A stretch of DNA of 64,000 nt, from positions 114,605 to 178,604 of the forward strand of contig CAJYLH010000008.1 in assembly GCA_913775525.1 (NCBI GenBank), in the 5' to 3' direction. Below, one piece after another: positions 27,844 through 35,060 of this stretch. The notes under the pieces were generated by a model. That model worked only from the letters and a program-made list of their open reading frames with translations, was not told where the DNA came from and did not search any database. Position 1 is the stretch's first letter; the number at the start of each line of letters is the position of its first letter. This stretch comes from an uncultured Chryseobacterium sp. (GTDB taxonomy: Bacteria; Bacteroidota; Bacteroidia; Flavobacteriales; Weeksellaceae). Both the position numbers and the translations under genes were made by a program.

Positions 27844-28989
27844 ATGAATAAAAGGTTATCCTTCTTTACCGCATGTATTATCCTGCTGAGCATGTTCACA
27901 GGCTGTCAACAGGAAACGAAACCTGTACATACTTATAATGCTGACAGAAAGTCCCTGATCGACAGTACTGTTACGGCCTTTGAAAAAAACTTCCTGAAAA
28001 ACCAGATCGATTCTGTTTTTAAAAAGCATCAGTTCAATGGAAGTGTTGCCATTTTTAAAGATTCCGTTGAGCTTTACCGGAAGAATCAGGGCTTTTCAGA
28101 TTTCAAACACAAAATAAAGATCGATGATGAGACCATTTTTGCAATAGGATCGGTCAGCAAGCAGTTTACGGCTGTCCTGATTCTGCTTCAGGCAGAACAG
28201 GGCAAACTCAATGTTGAAGATAAGGTTTCAAAATACTTAACGACTTTTCAGAATAAAGAATATGAAAACATTACCATTCATCAGCTTTTAAACCATACTT
28301 CCGGACTGAATACCATGGGCGGGAAACTTCATTTCAAAAGCGGTACAGGATTCCTATACTCCAATGACGGATTTAATGCCCTGGGAAAAGTTCTGGAAAA
28401 GGTGACCGGAAAATCCTATGACGAAAATATTTCTGAACTGTTTAAAAAAGCAGGCATGAACCATTCTTCTACCGGTAGTTCACTTAAAAATCAAAACGGA
28501 AACTTCGCCGGTGCTCATCTGGGTAACGGAAAGATCGTTGAAGAGGTACATCCTATGCCGGAAAGGCTTGCCAGTAGAGAGATTGGTATTCCCGCAGGCG
28601 GTGTCCTGTCCAGTATCGATGATCTCCATCAATGGAACAATGCCTTATATAGCGGAAAAATCCTCCGTCCTGAAACCCTGAAAATGTTCGTGGCTCAAAG
28701 CGCAGAAAGGCACCATGCTATTTTCGGAAAGATGGGCTATGGTGACGGAATTATGACCAATCCCGGAACACCCACCACATATTTTCACAGCGGTTACGTA
28801 AAAGGCTCCCCGTCTTTAAATATTTTTTATCCTAAAACAAAAACTTCTGTTATCATCCTGTCTAATATCGCGGATGAAGAAAGAGGGAAAGGATTTACTT
28901 TCAGACCGCATGTGGAAATTAAGAAAATTACCGATGCTTTGGAAAATGTTATTTCAGAAATGAATGTTCATCAACAGAATCAAATGTAA
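27844..28989 (+). CDS. Serine hydrolase lipoprotein, beta-lactamase class C/PBP family
   Basis: 381 residues. A lipoprotein signal peptide ends in MFTGC (Cys21). The beta-lactamase-like fold has all three active-site elements: SVSK at 103-106 (nucleophile Ser103, Lys106), YSN at 172-174 and HSG at 315-317. The N-terminal part has GSVAIFKDSVELYRKNQG and a typical HTSGL at 151-155. This large family includes class C beta-lactamases, D-alanyl-D-alanine peptidases and esterases. The lipid anchor and the general pattern suggest a peptidase or esterase in the periplasm rather than a dedicated resistance enzyme. Confidence 0.85.
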   Translation: MNKRLSFFTACIILLSMFTGCQQETKPVHTYNADRKSLIDSTVTAFEKNFLKNQIDSVFKKHQFNGSVAIFKDSVELYRKNQGFSDFKHKIKIDDETIFAIGSVSKQFTAVLILLQAEQGKLNVEDKVSKYLTTFQNKEYENITIHQLLNHTSGLNTMGGKLHFKSGTGFLYSNDGFNALGKVLEKVTGKSYDENISELFKKAGMNHSSTGSSLKNQNGNFAGAHLGNGKIVEEVHPMPERLASREIGIPAGGVLSSIDDLHQWNNALYSGKILRPETLKMFVAQSAERHHAIFGKMGYGDGIMTNPGTPTTYFHSGYVKGSPSLNIFYPKTKTSVIILSNIADEERGKGFTFRPHVEIKKITDALENVISEMNVHQQNQM

Positions 28990-29114
28990 ATATATTTTAC
29001 AGAATAATGTAATGTTGATTTTCAAAGCTATAGGATTCCGTCCTTTTTGTGTCCGGTATTTAAACAAAAGTTCTCATTTGGTTAATCATTAGAATGATAT
29101 TTCTTTTTTGACTT

Positions 29115-29726
29115 TTATATCAGCACATTTATCTTTTTGGAATTGAAATACAGCAGCTGTATCTGAACAATCAGTCCGAAAACCATAGGTATATGACCGA
29201 ATAGATTTTTGGAAACTCCCAGGTAAGGCAGTATGAAAAATCTTGTCCCTATACAAAGAAAAATCAGAACGATATTCCGTATAAGAAGAGGATGGAAACT
29301 CAATTGTATATAATCTGAAAACTTCATTTTCCTGAATGCGAAATTGAAGATTAAAAAACCAGTCAAAGTCAATAGCAAAGCTATCTGAACATAGAATTGT
29401 GTATCAGGAAATCTAACAGACATCCATTCGGCCAATATTGATATCAGCAATGAAGAAATGAGGATATTCCTGAATTTCAGCTGTAAGGTATTTTTTTCCA
29501 GACGGGTAATTTTCCTGAAAGAAAAAATATCTGCCTTTACCATTTCAAGCTCATATGCCCAATCCAGCTGTACCTGATAAAAAGCTTTTTGAAAACTTAT
29601 GTCCTCAAAATCCATATTTTCTGAGATCTGAGTAATAAAGTGATCCAGAACTTCATCGTAAAGCTGGGAACTCAGTTTTCTCTTTTTCAAATACTGTTCG
29701 ATTTGAAGAATTTCTTCTTGGCGCAT
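29115..29726 (-). CDS. Membrane protein in a PadR operon
   Basis: 203 residues. A soluble N-terminal helical region of about 85 residues (IEQYLKKRKLSSQLYDEVLDHF) is followed by four hydrophobic segments (about 89-105, 113-131, 145-165 and 178-194). The N-terminal pattern resembles the DUF1700-like helical segment often found in membrane proteins encoded next to PadR regulators. It starts 10 bases after the PadR gene, so the pair is an operon. A role in sensing envelope conditions is conjecture. Confidence 0.7.
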   Translation of the reverse strand: MRQEEILQIEQYLKKRKLSSQLYDEVLDHFITQISENMDFEDISFQKAFYQVQLDWAYELEMVKADIFSFRKITRLEKNTLQLKFRNILISSLLISILAEWMSVRFPDTQFYVQIALLLTLTGFLIFNFAFRKMKFSDYIQLSFHPLLIRNIVLIFLCIGTRFFILPYLGVSKNLFGHIPMVFGLIVQIQLLYFNSKKINVLI

Positions 29727-29736
29727 AGTTGTTAAA

Positions 29737-30063
29737 TTATTGAATATTAAAAATGTTTCCTAAATTCAGTAGGTAATTCTTCATTTCCGTTTCCTGTTCC
29801 GCCTGTTGCGTTTTACCTTTTTCAGTCAGCAAATAGTATTTCCGGCTTCTGCCATTGATTTCTTTTACTTCAGACATGATCAGGCCTTCGCTTTCCAGCT
29901 TATGAAGCATAGGATATAATGCCCCTTCTGTCATTTGAAGTTCGCCTTCCGTAAGTTCTTTTGCCCGTTGTGTAATCTGGTACCCATACATTTTAACTTC
30001 TCTGGAAAGGAGTTTTAAAATAATATTCTGAAGCGTTCCTTTATAAAGGCTGTTTTTTTTCAT
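29737..30063 (-). CDS. PadR-family transcriptional regulator
   Basis: 108 residues. A winged helix-turn-helix of the PadR type: LQNIILKLLSREVKMYGYQI at the start, then the family signature TEGALYPMLHKLESEGLI (about 45-62) with the wing EVNGRSRKYYLLTEKGK-like (EINGRSRKYYLLTEKG). PadR proteins are usually ligand- or stress-responsive repressors of adjacent genes, so it probably controls itself and the membrane protein downstream. A promoter element precedes it. Confidence 0.92.
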   Translation of the reverse strand: MKKNSLYKGTLQNIILKLLSREVKMYGYQITQRAKELTEGELQMTEGALYPMLHKLESEGLIMSEVKEINGRSRKYYLLTEKGKTQQAEQETEMKNYLLNLGNIFNIQ

Positions 30064-30079
30064 ATCAGTTAATACCTTA

Positions 30080-30087
30080 CAAATCTA
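30080..30087 (-). promoter_or_regulatory. -7 element of the PadR operon
   Basis: The minus strand reads TAGATTTG, a TAnnTTTG match, 17 bases before the PadR ATG. Confidence 0.6.
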
Positions 30088-30208
30088 TGCATAATTTTCC
30101 AATGTATATAATCTGATTTTTATATTTTTCAATTGTTATTTAGCAGCTCATTATAAACAAGATAGAAGGATACGATAAAGAATGCTTTCAGCAGATAATC
30201 AGATGTAT

Positions 30209-30216
30209 TATCTTTG
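30209..30216 (+). promoter_or_regulatory. -7 element of ruvC promoter
   Basis: TATCTTTG, a TAnnTTTG match. It sits inside the longest ruvC open frame and only 4 bases before the GTG at 30221, so the transcript may be leaderless or nearly so. Confidence 0.55.
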
Positions 30217-30220
30217 GCCA

Positions 30221-30775
30221 GTGATTGCAGAAAAAATAATCTTAGGAATTGATCCGGGAACCACAGTGATGGGTTTCGGACTGATTTCAGTGAAAAAAGG
30301 CGTAATGGAAATGGTATCCATTCATGAGCTGTTGCTGAAAAAATACCCTAACCACGAAACGAAACTGAAATATATTTTTGATAAAACCCTGGCGCTTATC
30401 GATGAATTCCATCCGGATGAAGTAGCCCTGGAAGCTCCGTTCTTCGGAAAGAATGTCCAGAGTATGCTGAAACTTGGGCGTGCCCAGGGAGTCGCTATGG
30501 CCGCAAGTTTATACAGAAATATCCCGATTACGGAGTATTCCCCAAAAAAAATCAAAATGGCTATCACAGGTAACGGAAATGCAAGCAAGGAACAGGTGGC
30601 AGGCATGCTCCAGAACCTTCTGAAGCTAAAAGAATTCCCCACCAAATACCTGGATGCCTCTGACGGACTGGCTGTAGCCGTATGCCATCACTTTAACTCC
30701 GGAACCATTGCAGATACGAAATCGTATACAGGATGGGAAAGTTTCTTAAAACAGAATCCGGACCGCCTTAAATAA
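30221..30775 (+). CDS. ruvC: Holliday junction endonuclease RuvC
   Basis: I choose the GTG at 30221, which gives 184 residues beginning MIAEKIILGIDPGTT. The frame reaches back to ATG 30182, but the extra 13 codons cover the promoter element and are unlike RuvC. The acidic catalytic residues of the RNase H-like fold are visible: Asp in GIDPGT, Glu in ALEAPFFG and the Asp pair in LDASDGLAVAVCHH. RuvC cuts Holliday junctions with RuvAB during recombinational repair. A hairpin formed by GAATCCGGAC / GTCCGGATTC overlaps the end of the gene. Confidence 0.93.
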   Translation: MIAEKIILGIDPGTTVMGFGLISVKKGVMEMVSIHELLLKKYPNHETKLKYIFDKTLALIDEFHPDEVALEAPFFGKNVQSMLKLGRAQGVAMAASLYRNIPITEYSPKKIKMAITGNGNASKEQVAGMLQNLLKLKEFPTKYLDASDGLAVAVCHHFNSGTIADTKSYTGWESFLKQNPDRLK

Positions 30776-30787
30776 CAGTCCGGATTC
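30754..30787. terminator. Hairpin at the end of ruvC
   Basis: GAATCCGGAC (30754-30763) pairs perfectly with GTCCGGATTC (30778-30787) across a 14-base loop that includes the ruvC stop. A T-rich stretch follows on the plus strand and A/T-rich sequence on the other, so it may serve the convergent lipoprotein gene too. Confidence 0.6.
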
Positions 30788-30792
30788 AGGAT

Positions 30793-31206
30793 TTATTTTT
30801 CCTTACCTTTATATTCCTCCGGACTGACGGTAAAATCAGTTAGTGGCTTGCCGTTTTTGTCGTAGTAAGAGTATTTGAAGGTTACCCCATAGTCTTTCAG
30901 GTCCTGCATATCAGCAGAAGTTTTCAAGCTGTTCAGTGCACCGTTTTTAGCTTCCTGCTTGAAATCCCCGATCTCCTCCGGTGTTACCTGTTCTTTGGTA
31001 TCTTCAGTAAGCGTGTAATTGTACTTCAATGTCTTATTTCCCGTCGTAACGCTGTCGAAACGGATGCCATCACTCAGCACCTGGGGGGTAAGCTTGTTCA
31101 TATTGGCTGCCGCTTCTTTCAGTTCATCATCAATAGCCTTTTCCTTGGTACAAGAGGTTAAGGTCAACACCAGACAGGCCGCCGAAACCCTGATTACATT
31201 TTTCAT
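30793..31206 (-). CDS. Small lipoprotein of unknown function
   Basis: 137 residues. The signal peptide ends in LTLTSCTKEK, a lipobox with Cys19. The mature part is charged and mostly helical, then beta-like (FKYSYYDKNGKPLTDFTV). No family recognised. It converges on ruvC. GC content and codon use look like those of the core genes, unlike the AT-rich genes that begin at 31279. Confidence 0.7.
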   Translation of the reverse strand: MKNVIRVSAACLVLTLTSCTKEKAIDDELKEAAANMNKLTPQVLSDGIRFDSVTTGNKTLKYNYTLTEDTKEQVTPEEIGDFKQEAKNGALNSLKTSADMQDLKDYGVTFKYSYYDKNGKPLTDFTVSPEEYKGKEK

Positions 31207-31278
31207 ACTCTGATTTTTGTGGATTGATGACTAAAGATAAGAAAAATTCTGCGGATGGGAATGAGGGAAGTATTACAA

Positions 31279-31758
31279 TTAATCAGTATGCTTCCTGTCC
31301 AATTTTATAATCAAAATTAATATTGAAATAACCGTAGCATATATAATAGAAGGACTGGGGATATACATTTTAGGATTCTTTAAAGCCATAGAACCTGTAC
31401 AGTAAAAAGTAACCACAACTAAGAATACAGAAATAAAAGCCAATATTACTTTATTCCTTGTCCACAATTTAATGAGTAAGCCTAAAATCAACATTGCCGG
31501 CATTGAACATATTAAACCTATACAGGCAATAAGAAGAATAGATTGCCAAAATTCTTCTTTAAATAAAATTGTCCCATTATTTACAATACCATTGATACCA
31601 TAATCATTGACCATAAGAAAAAGAAATGCTGATATGCTGTTTGTGAGAATCCATATTTTCAATAAGAAAAAAAAGATGGCATTACCTGAAATAAGATTTA
31701 ATTTTAAGTTTCTATTCATTGCTTCTGACAGGAATAATAATATGCTAAAATAAATCAA
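31279..31758 (-). CDS. AT-rich integral membrane protein
   Basis: 159 residues with four hydrophobic segments (about 27-49, 72-98, 104-123 and 132-152). No recognised domain. It opens a visibly AT-richer stretch that runs to about 35000 on the minus strand. The first residues (MIYFSILLFLSEAMNRNLKLN) could be spurious, and a start at the internal Met14 (MNRNLKLNLISGNAI) is equally possible. In view of the neighbours it might be a membrane-bound immunity protein, but nothing in the sequence shows this. Confidence 0.6.
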   Translation of the reverse strand: MIYFSILLFLSEAMNRNLKLNLISGNAIFFFLLKIWILTNSISAFLFLMVNDYGINGIVNNGTILFKEEFWQSILLIACIGLICSMPAMLILGLLIKLWTRNKVILAFISVFLVVVTFYCTGSMALKNPKMYIPSPSIIYATVISILILIIKLDRKHTD

Positions 31759-31796
31759 AACCTGTAATATCTGGACTGTAAGACAGCGATTATTAA

Positions 31797-32837
31797 TTAA
31801 GGAATAAAATATTCTATTTCTCTAGCATAAGCATAGTCACCAAAATCCTTATTCTTTTTAGATGAGATTTCTCCTTTGAATCTTAAAAGCTTGATGACTT
31901 TATCTTTTGTTTTTAAATAAACAACAGCATGCTGTTTATCATTTTCCAACTCGATAATGAAATTACTATAGGCAAGTTTGTCATTCGCCTGATAAGTCTC
32001 ATCAAATAATCTTTTTAATGTTTTAGGCATTACGATGTTAGTATCATAATATGTTCCAGTGGATTTATCCTGCCATGAAACTGATAAATGTACTGGAATC
32101 TTACCTTTGGAACCATTATTACTAACGTTATTAATATCTTCTGATAGTTTTTCTGTGTAAAATGAAGAATACCACCCATCTGCTGAAACAACGTAACTCC
32201 TGTCTAATTTTGCATTTTTATTTTGTGTCACAAATTTTATATCATAATAATATTCCTTTTCGTTATTAGCCCATGCTTCATAAGGAATACCATGATGCTG
32301 CCAGTAAATTTTATATTTTCGCCAATATTGAGAATTTTTGTTTTTAAAACCACCTCCTAAAGTAGTATCATAATGCCCTTTTAATTTTGCTTTTGCTACC
32401 TCAATTTGTTTATCAACTGTAGTAAACCATATTCTTACCCATCCCCCCGGAGCCATCCCAACTACTAAATGAGCAAAATTGACATCATTAATCTTATATT
32501 TTCTGAACAAATCGAGAATTTTCTTCTGCGGAAGATTTACTTTACCTTCATAAGTATAGTTCTCTGCAGCACTGCTATAATGTATAAAAACATCTTTTGG
32601 GATTTCTTTATATTTATCTCCTGAAACGACCCCACCATATTCCTTACCCCAACCATTTTCAAAATTAGTAAGAGTTCCATGTCCTGCATTTCCAAAATTT
32701 ACCTTAACATCTCCAACAGGATAATACTTGGGAGCCGAAATCCCCGGCTCCCATTGATATTTTGTTTTATGACATGAATATAATACACCAAGGATGAGTA
32801 TCAAAGACAGCCAATTTAGAGCTATACGATTGCCTTT
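31797..32837 (-). CDS. DUF2931-family lipoprotein
   Basis: 346 residues from the ATG at 32837, chosen because it begins a lipoprotein signal peptide (MKGNRIALNWL...VLYSC); the open frame continues 18 codons upstream without signal-like sequence. The mature part begins YQWEPGISAPKYYPV and has FENGWGKEYGG, the pattern I associate with DUF2931, a Bacteroidota lipoprotein family of unknown function. It is tryptophan- and tyrosine-rich with an internal IPYEAWANNEKEYYYDIKF block. DUF2931 genes are often found near toxin or secretion loci (recollection), so an immunity role is possible. AT-rich like its neighbours. Confidence 0.7.
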   Translation of the reverse strand, partial: KGNRIALNWLSLILILGVLYSCHKTKYQWEPGISAPKYYPVGDVKVNFGNAGHGTLTNFENGWGKEYGGVVSGDKYKEIPKDVFIHYSSAAENYTYEGKVNLPQKKILDLFRKYKINDVNFAHLVVGMAPGGWVRIWFTTVDKQIEVAKAKLKGHYDTTLGGGFKNKNSQYWRKYKIYWQHHGIPYEAWANNEKEYYYDIKFVTQNKNAKLDRSYVVSADGWYSSFYTEKLSEDINNVSNNGSKGKIPVHLSVSWQDKSTGTYYDTNIVMPKTLKRLFDETYQANDKLAYSNFIIELENDKQHAVVYLKTKDKVIKLLRFKGEISSKKNKDFGDYAYAREIEYFIP

Positions 32838-33011
32838 CATAAGGTGGATCTTTAAATTCATTTTTATCTTTAAAGTGAGGCACTTTTGCATAGGCGAAAT
32901 TATAATCTTCTAACATGTTGTACAATAAGAACTTCTTAAATCCTGTAAAGTTTTCTCTTGTGAAAAATATGCATATGGAATGAGCATAAGAATTAAAACT
33001 ATATTTTTCAT
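32767..33011 (-). pseudogene. Probable broken small secreted-protein gene
   Basis: An ATG at 33009-33011 begins MKNIVLILMLIPYAYFSQ, a convincing flavobacterial signal peptide, but the frame stops after 33 codons at 32910. In the frame shifted by two bases, protein-like sequence (YNMLEDYNFAYAKVPHFK) continues to a stop at 32767 and overlaps the start of the DUF2931 gene. The simplest reading is a secreted-protein gene disrupted by a small indel. It could instead be a short peptide plus chance open sequence. Confidence 0.35.
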
Positions 33012-33157
33012 GATGTATTATTTTATCATAAATCTATGAGCTTGTTTAAATTCTTTGAATAATAATTTTATAGCAGATAATTTCACCATGCTTCAGCATC
33101 TTCCATTAGCAGTTCATAGAAATAAAGTATAAACTAAATTTAATATTTTTAGCTTTA

Positions 33158-33182
33158 AAATAATTATCCATGATAATTATTT
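33158..33182. terminator. AT-rich palindrome at the end of the 33177 gene
   Basis: AAATAATTATC and its exact complement flank a 3-base loop. The hairpin includes the stop codon of the minus-strand gene. It is AT-rich, so a weak terminator or mRNA-end stabiliser is the likely role. Confidence 0.45.
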
Positions 33183-33611
33183 ACATTTTTTTAAAAATAT
33201 AGTCTTTTTATGATTATCATTATCCTCTACAAATATTGCATTATTAGCAAAATCTCTCTTTCCTGTCTGAGTATTATATAATCCTTTCCATTGCATCATT
33301 ATTCCTCCTTTTGTTTTTTTTATGGTTGCAAATGAAACTGTCTTGGAAATATTTAATGAATCAATTTTTTTCTCCCATGTAGGAACAGGTTCATTATAAG
33401 AATAAAATAATTCATAAATCATTTTATTTTTCTTTATTATTGCATTAACAAATATATTATTATACACAGATATATAAGCTTTATCGTTAGAAATATCTAA
33501 TATTTGATAAGGATTGTTACAATTCAACTTGTACTCACCATTACTTAATTTTTCTTGAGATTTGCCAGTAAATGAGACCATAATTAAAATAGAAAAAATA
33601 ATTTTCTTCAT
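33177..33611 (-). CDS. Small secreted protein, candidate immunity protein of the GH19 enzyme
   Basis: 144 residues from the ATG at 33611, which begins the signal peptide MKKIIFSILIMVSFTGKSQ (a further ATG lies 3 codons upstream). The mature part has GEYKLNCNN at its start and WKGLYNTQTGKR....IFLKKC at its end, two cysteines in all. This layout parallels the lipoprotein at 61172: GTWKTECGK, then WFGFYNQKSKKR and VQLVRC. The gene starts 15 bases after the stop of the GH19 gene, in the usual effector-then-immunity order. It would act in the periplasm, where the lysozyme-like toxin works. The immunity role is inference. Confidence 0.6.
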   Translation of the reverse strand: MKKIIFSILIMVSFTGKSQEKLSNGEYKLNCNNPYQILDISNDKAYISVYNNIFVNAIIKKNKMIYELFYSYNEPVPTWEKKIDSLNISKTVSFATIKKTKGGIMMQWKGLYNTQTGKRDFANNAIFVEDNDNHKKTIFLKKCK

Positions 33612-33626
33612 AAATATCAATTTTAT

Positions 33627-34997
33627 TTAAACTTTAAAAACTTTTAATCCTTTTTCAAAGAATATTTTAGCATCCTTCCAGCCTGTAGTAGAACCATTAA
33701 CTCTTCGTCTTATTTTTTTTATATTTTCTTCACTTGAAATTTTAAGTGTATCGGCTGTTTTCCATATTGTATGCTTTTCCCAAAATGCTAATGCTGAAAG
33801 TACGGCATATTTTGGTTCTTTGATTTTATCCGGAAATTTTTCCAAATCAATATATTCTCTTGGGAAAATTTCTTGTAAAATCTCAGAAGCATCCTCATAA
33901 TTTCCCCTTCCTGTAAGTTGTTTTAAGCCTCTCCCTCTATATTTATAGCCATCTCCGCTCGCTTCATTACCATTACCATTACCTTTACCATTTTCCGCAG
34001 CATACATAAAGTTCAATAGTCTTTTCTGAGGATTATCATTACAATAAATTTTTAATAGCCCCTTTGCTTCTAATTTTTTTGCCCTATCTCCAAACACGGC
34101 TTTACAATTAGCTACGGTATATCTATGTACATCAGTTTCGACCATCCAATCTGGGTTAATCCCTAAAGTTTCTGCACCTACTTGAGCAAAAAAATGAGCT
34201 TTTCTTAAAGGTGTATCCAAATGAATTGGGCTGTCGCCAAACGTATTTAAAAAATTTACTATTTCTTGTCTAATTTTTCGATGTTTAGAATAAATACCAA
34301 AAATATCTTCAAGTTGTTTCAGCGTTATAATTTCGCTTCCGTTCCCTATTTCAAAATAAGTTCCTTCAGAATTAGAAAAATTTTGTTCTCCCTGAGAATG
34401 ATCAAAGTTAGAGAATTTAATCTCTGTATTTGGCTCATCTAGTACCTCTGCATGAAAATACAAATATAATTTCTTTTCTCTTGAGTTTTCTATAACTTTT
34501 TTCCATCTTTCGAGTTCAGTGTCACTTTCAGGTTTTAACAAAAAACTTTTCCAAGCTAAGTTTTCCAATCTATTAGCATTTGCATATTTAGAAAAATAGT
34601 CTTGTCCATTTTCATCTTTATCTTTTGTACCTTTTCCTACAGTAATAATAATACTTCCAATTCTATCTTGATTCTTAAAAACTATAGGCTTATCTTTATC
34701 TGTAATTTGGTTTTCTTTTGCTTGCCTTATTTCAATTTTAAGCTTTTTGCCTATCAAGTTTTCTGTTATTGCGACCAAAAATATTTCTTCACCTAAATTA
34801 GCTTTATGGATTTCAGGAAAAAACTTTTTTTGCTTCAGTTGTCCAGCTGTGCTATTTTCAGAATCGCTAATTGTAGGTATAGAAAAATAAACATTAATAA
34901 CTTTTTTTTCACCTTGGCCAGAAATACTATTACTTCTCTTTTCTTCATCAGCCAAAGCCTTAGCAGCATATATTCCTATTGGTTTATAATTATACAT
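33627..34997 (-). CDS. GH19 lysozyme/chitinase-like protein, orphan effector
   Basis: 456 residues, no signal peptide. The C-terminal domain (about 225-456) is of the glycoside hydrolase family 19 type: FFAQVGAETLGI puts the likely proton donor at Glu276, and YRGRGLKQLTGRGNY (353-367) is the family's substrate-cleft motif. The N-terminal half (about 60-190) contains GEEIFLVAITENLIGKKLKI and KKLYLYFHAEVLDEP, resembling the Ig-like spacer modules of the PAAR-like protein at 56477. GH19 enzymes in T6SS and phage contexts cut peptidoglycan. Lack of a signal peptide, Ig-like spacers and the adjacent exported small protein suggest a T6SS effector delivered into the periplasm of competitors, perhaps a detached part of a larger PAAR effector. 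AT-rich, suggesting transfer. Confidence 0.8.
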   Translation of the reverse strand: MYNYKPIGIYAAKALADEEKRSNSISGQGEKKVINVYFSIPTISDSENSTAGQLKQKKFFPEIHKANLGEEIFLVAITENLIGKKLKIEIRQAKENQITDKDKPIVFKNQDRIGSIIITVGKGTKDKDENGQDYFSKYANANRLENLAWKSFLLKPESDTELERWKKVIENSREKKLYLYFHAEVLDEPNTEIKFSNFDHSQGEQNFSNSEGTYFEIGNGSEIITLKQLEDIFGIYSKHRKIRQEIVNFLNTFGDSPIHLDTPLRKAHFFAQVGAETLGINPDWMVETDVHRYTVANCKAVFGDRAKKLEAKGLLKIYCNDNPQKRLLNFMYAAENGKGNGNGNEASGDGYKYRGRGLKQLTGRGNYEDASEILQEIFPREYIDLEKFPDKIKEPKYAVLSALAFWEKHTIWKTADTLKISSEENIKKIRRRVNGSTTGWKDAKIFFEKGLKVFKV

Positions 34998-35019
34998 AAT
35001 TTCTTTTTTTTTCCTTCCA

Positions 35020-35044
35020 AATACCCCCTATTAAAGGAGGTATT
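35020..35044. repeat. Hairpin between the 1280-residue gene and the GH19 gene
   Basis: AATACCCCCT pairs with AGGAGGTATT (one mismatch) around a 5-base loop. There is no T-run on the minus strand, so it is a weak candidate for a terminator or a boundary of inserted DNA. Confidence 0.35.
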
Positions 35045-35060
35045 GAAAAGATTAGATTAA

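Noticed and set aside
31279-34997. AT-rich patch as a prophage or integrative element
   Set aside because: No integrase, transposase, terminal repeats or tRNA target site found.
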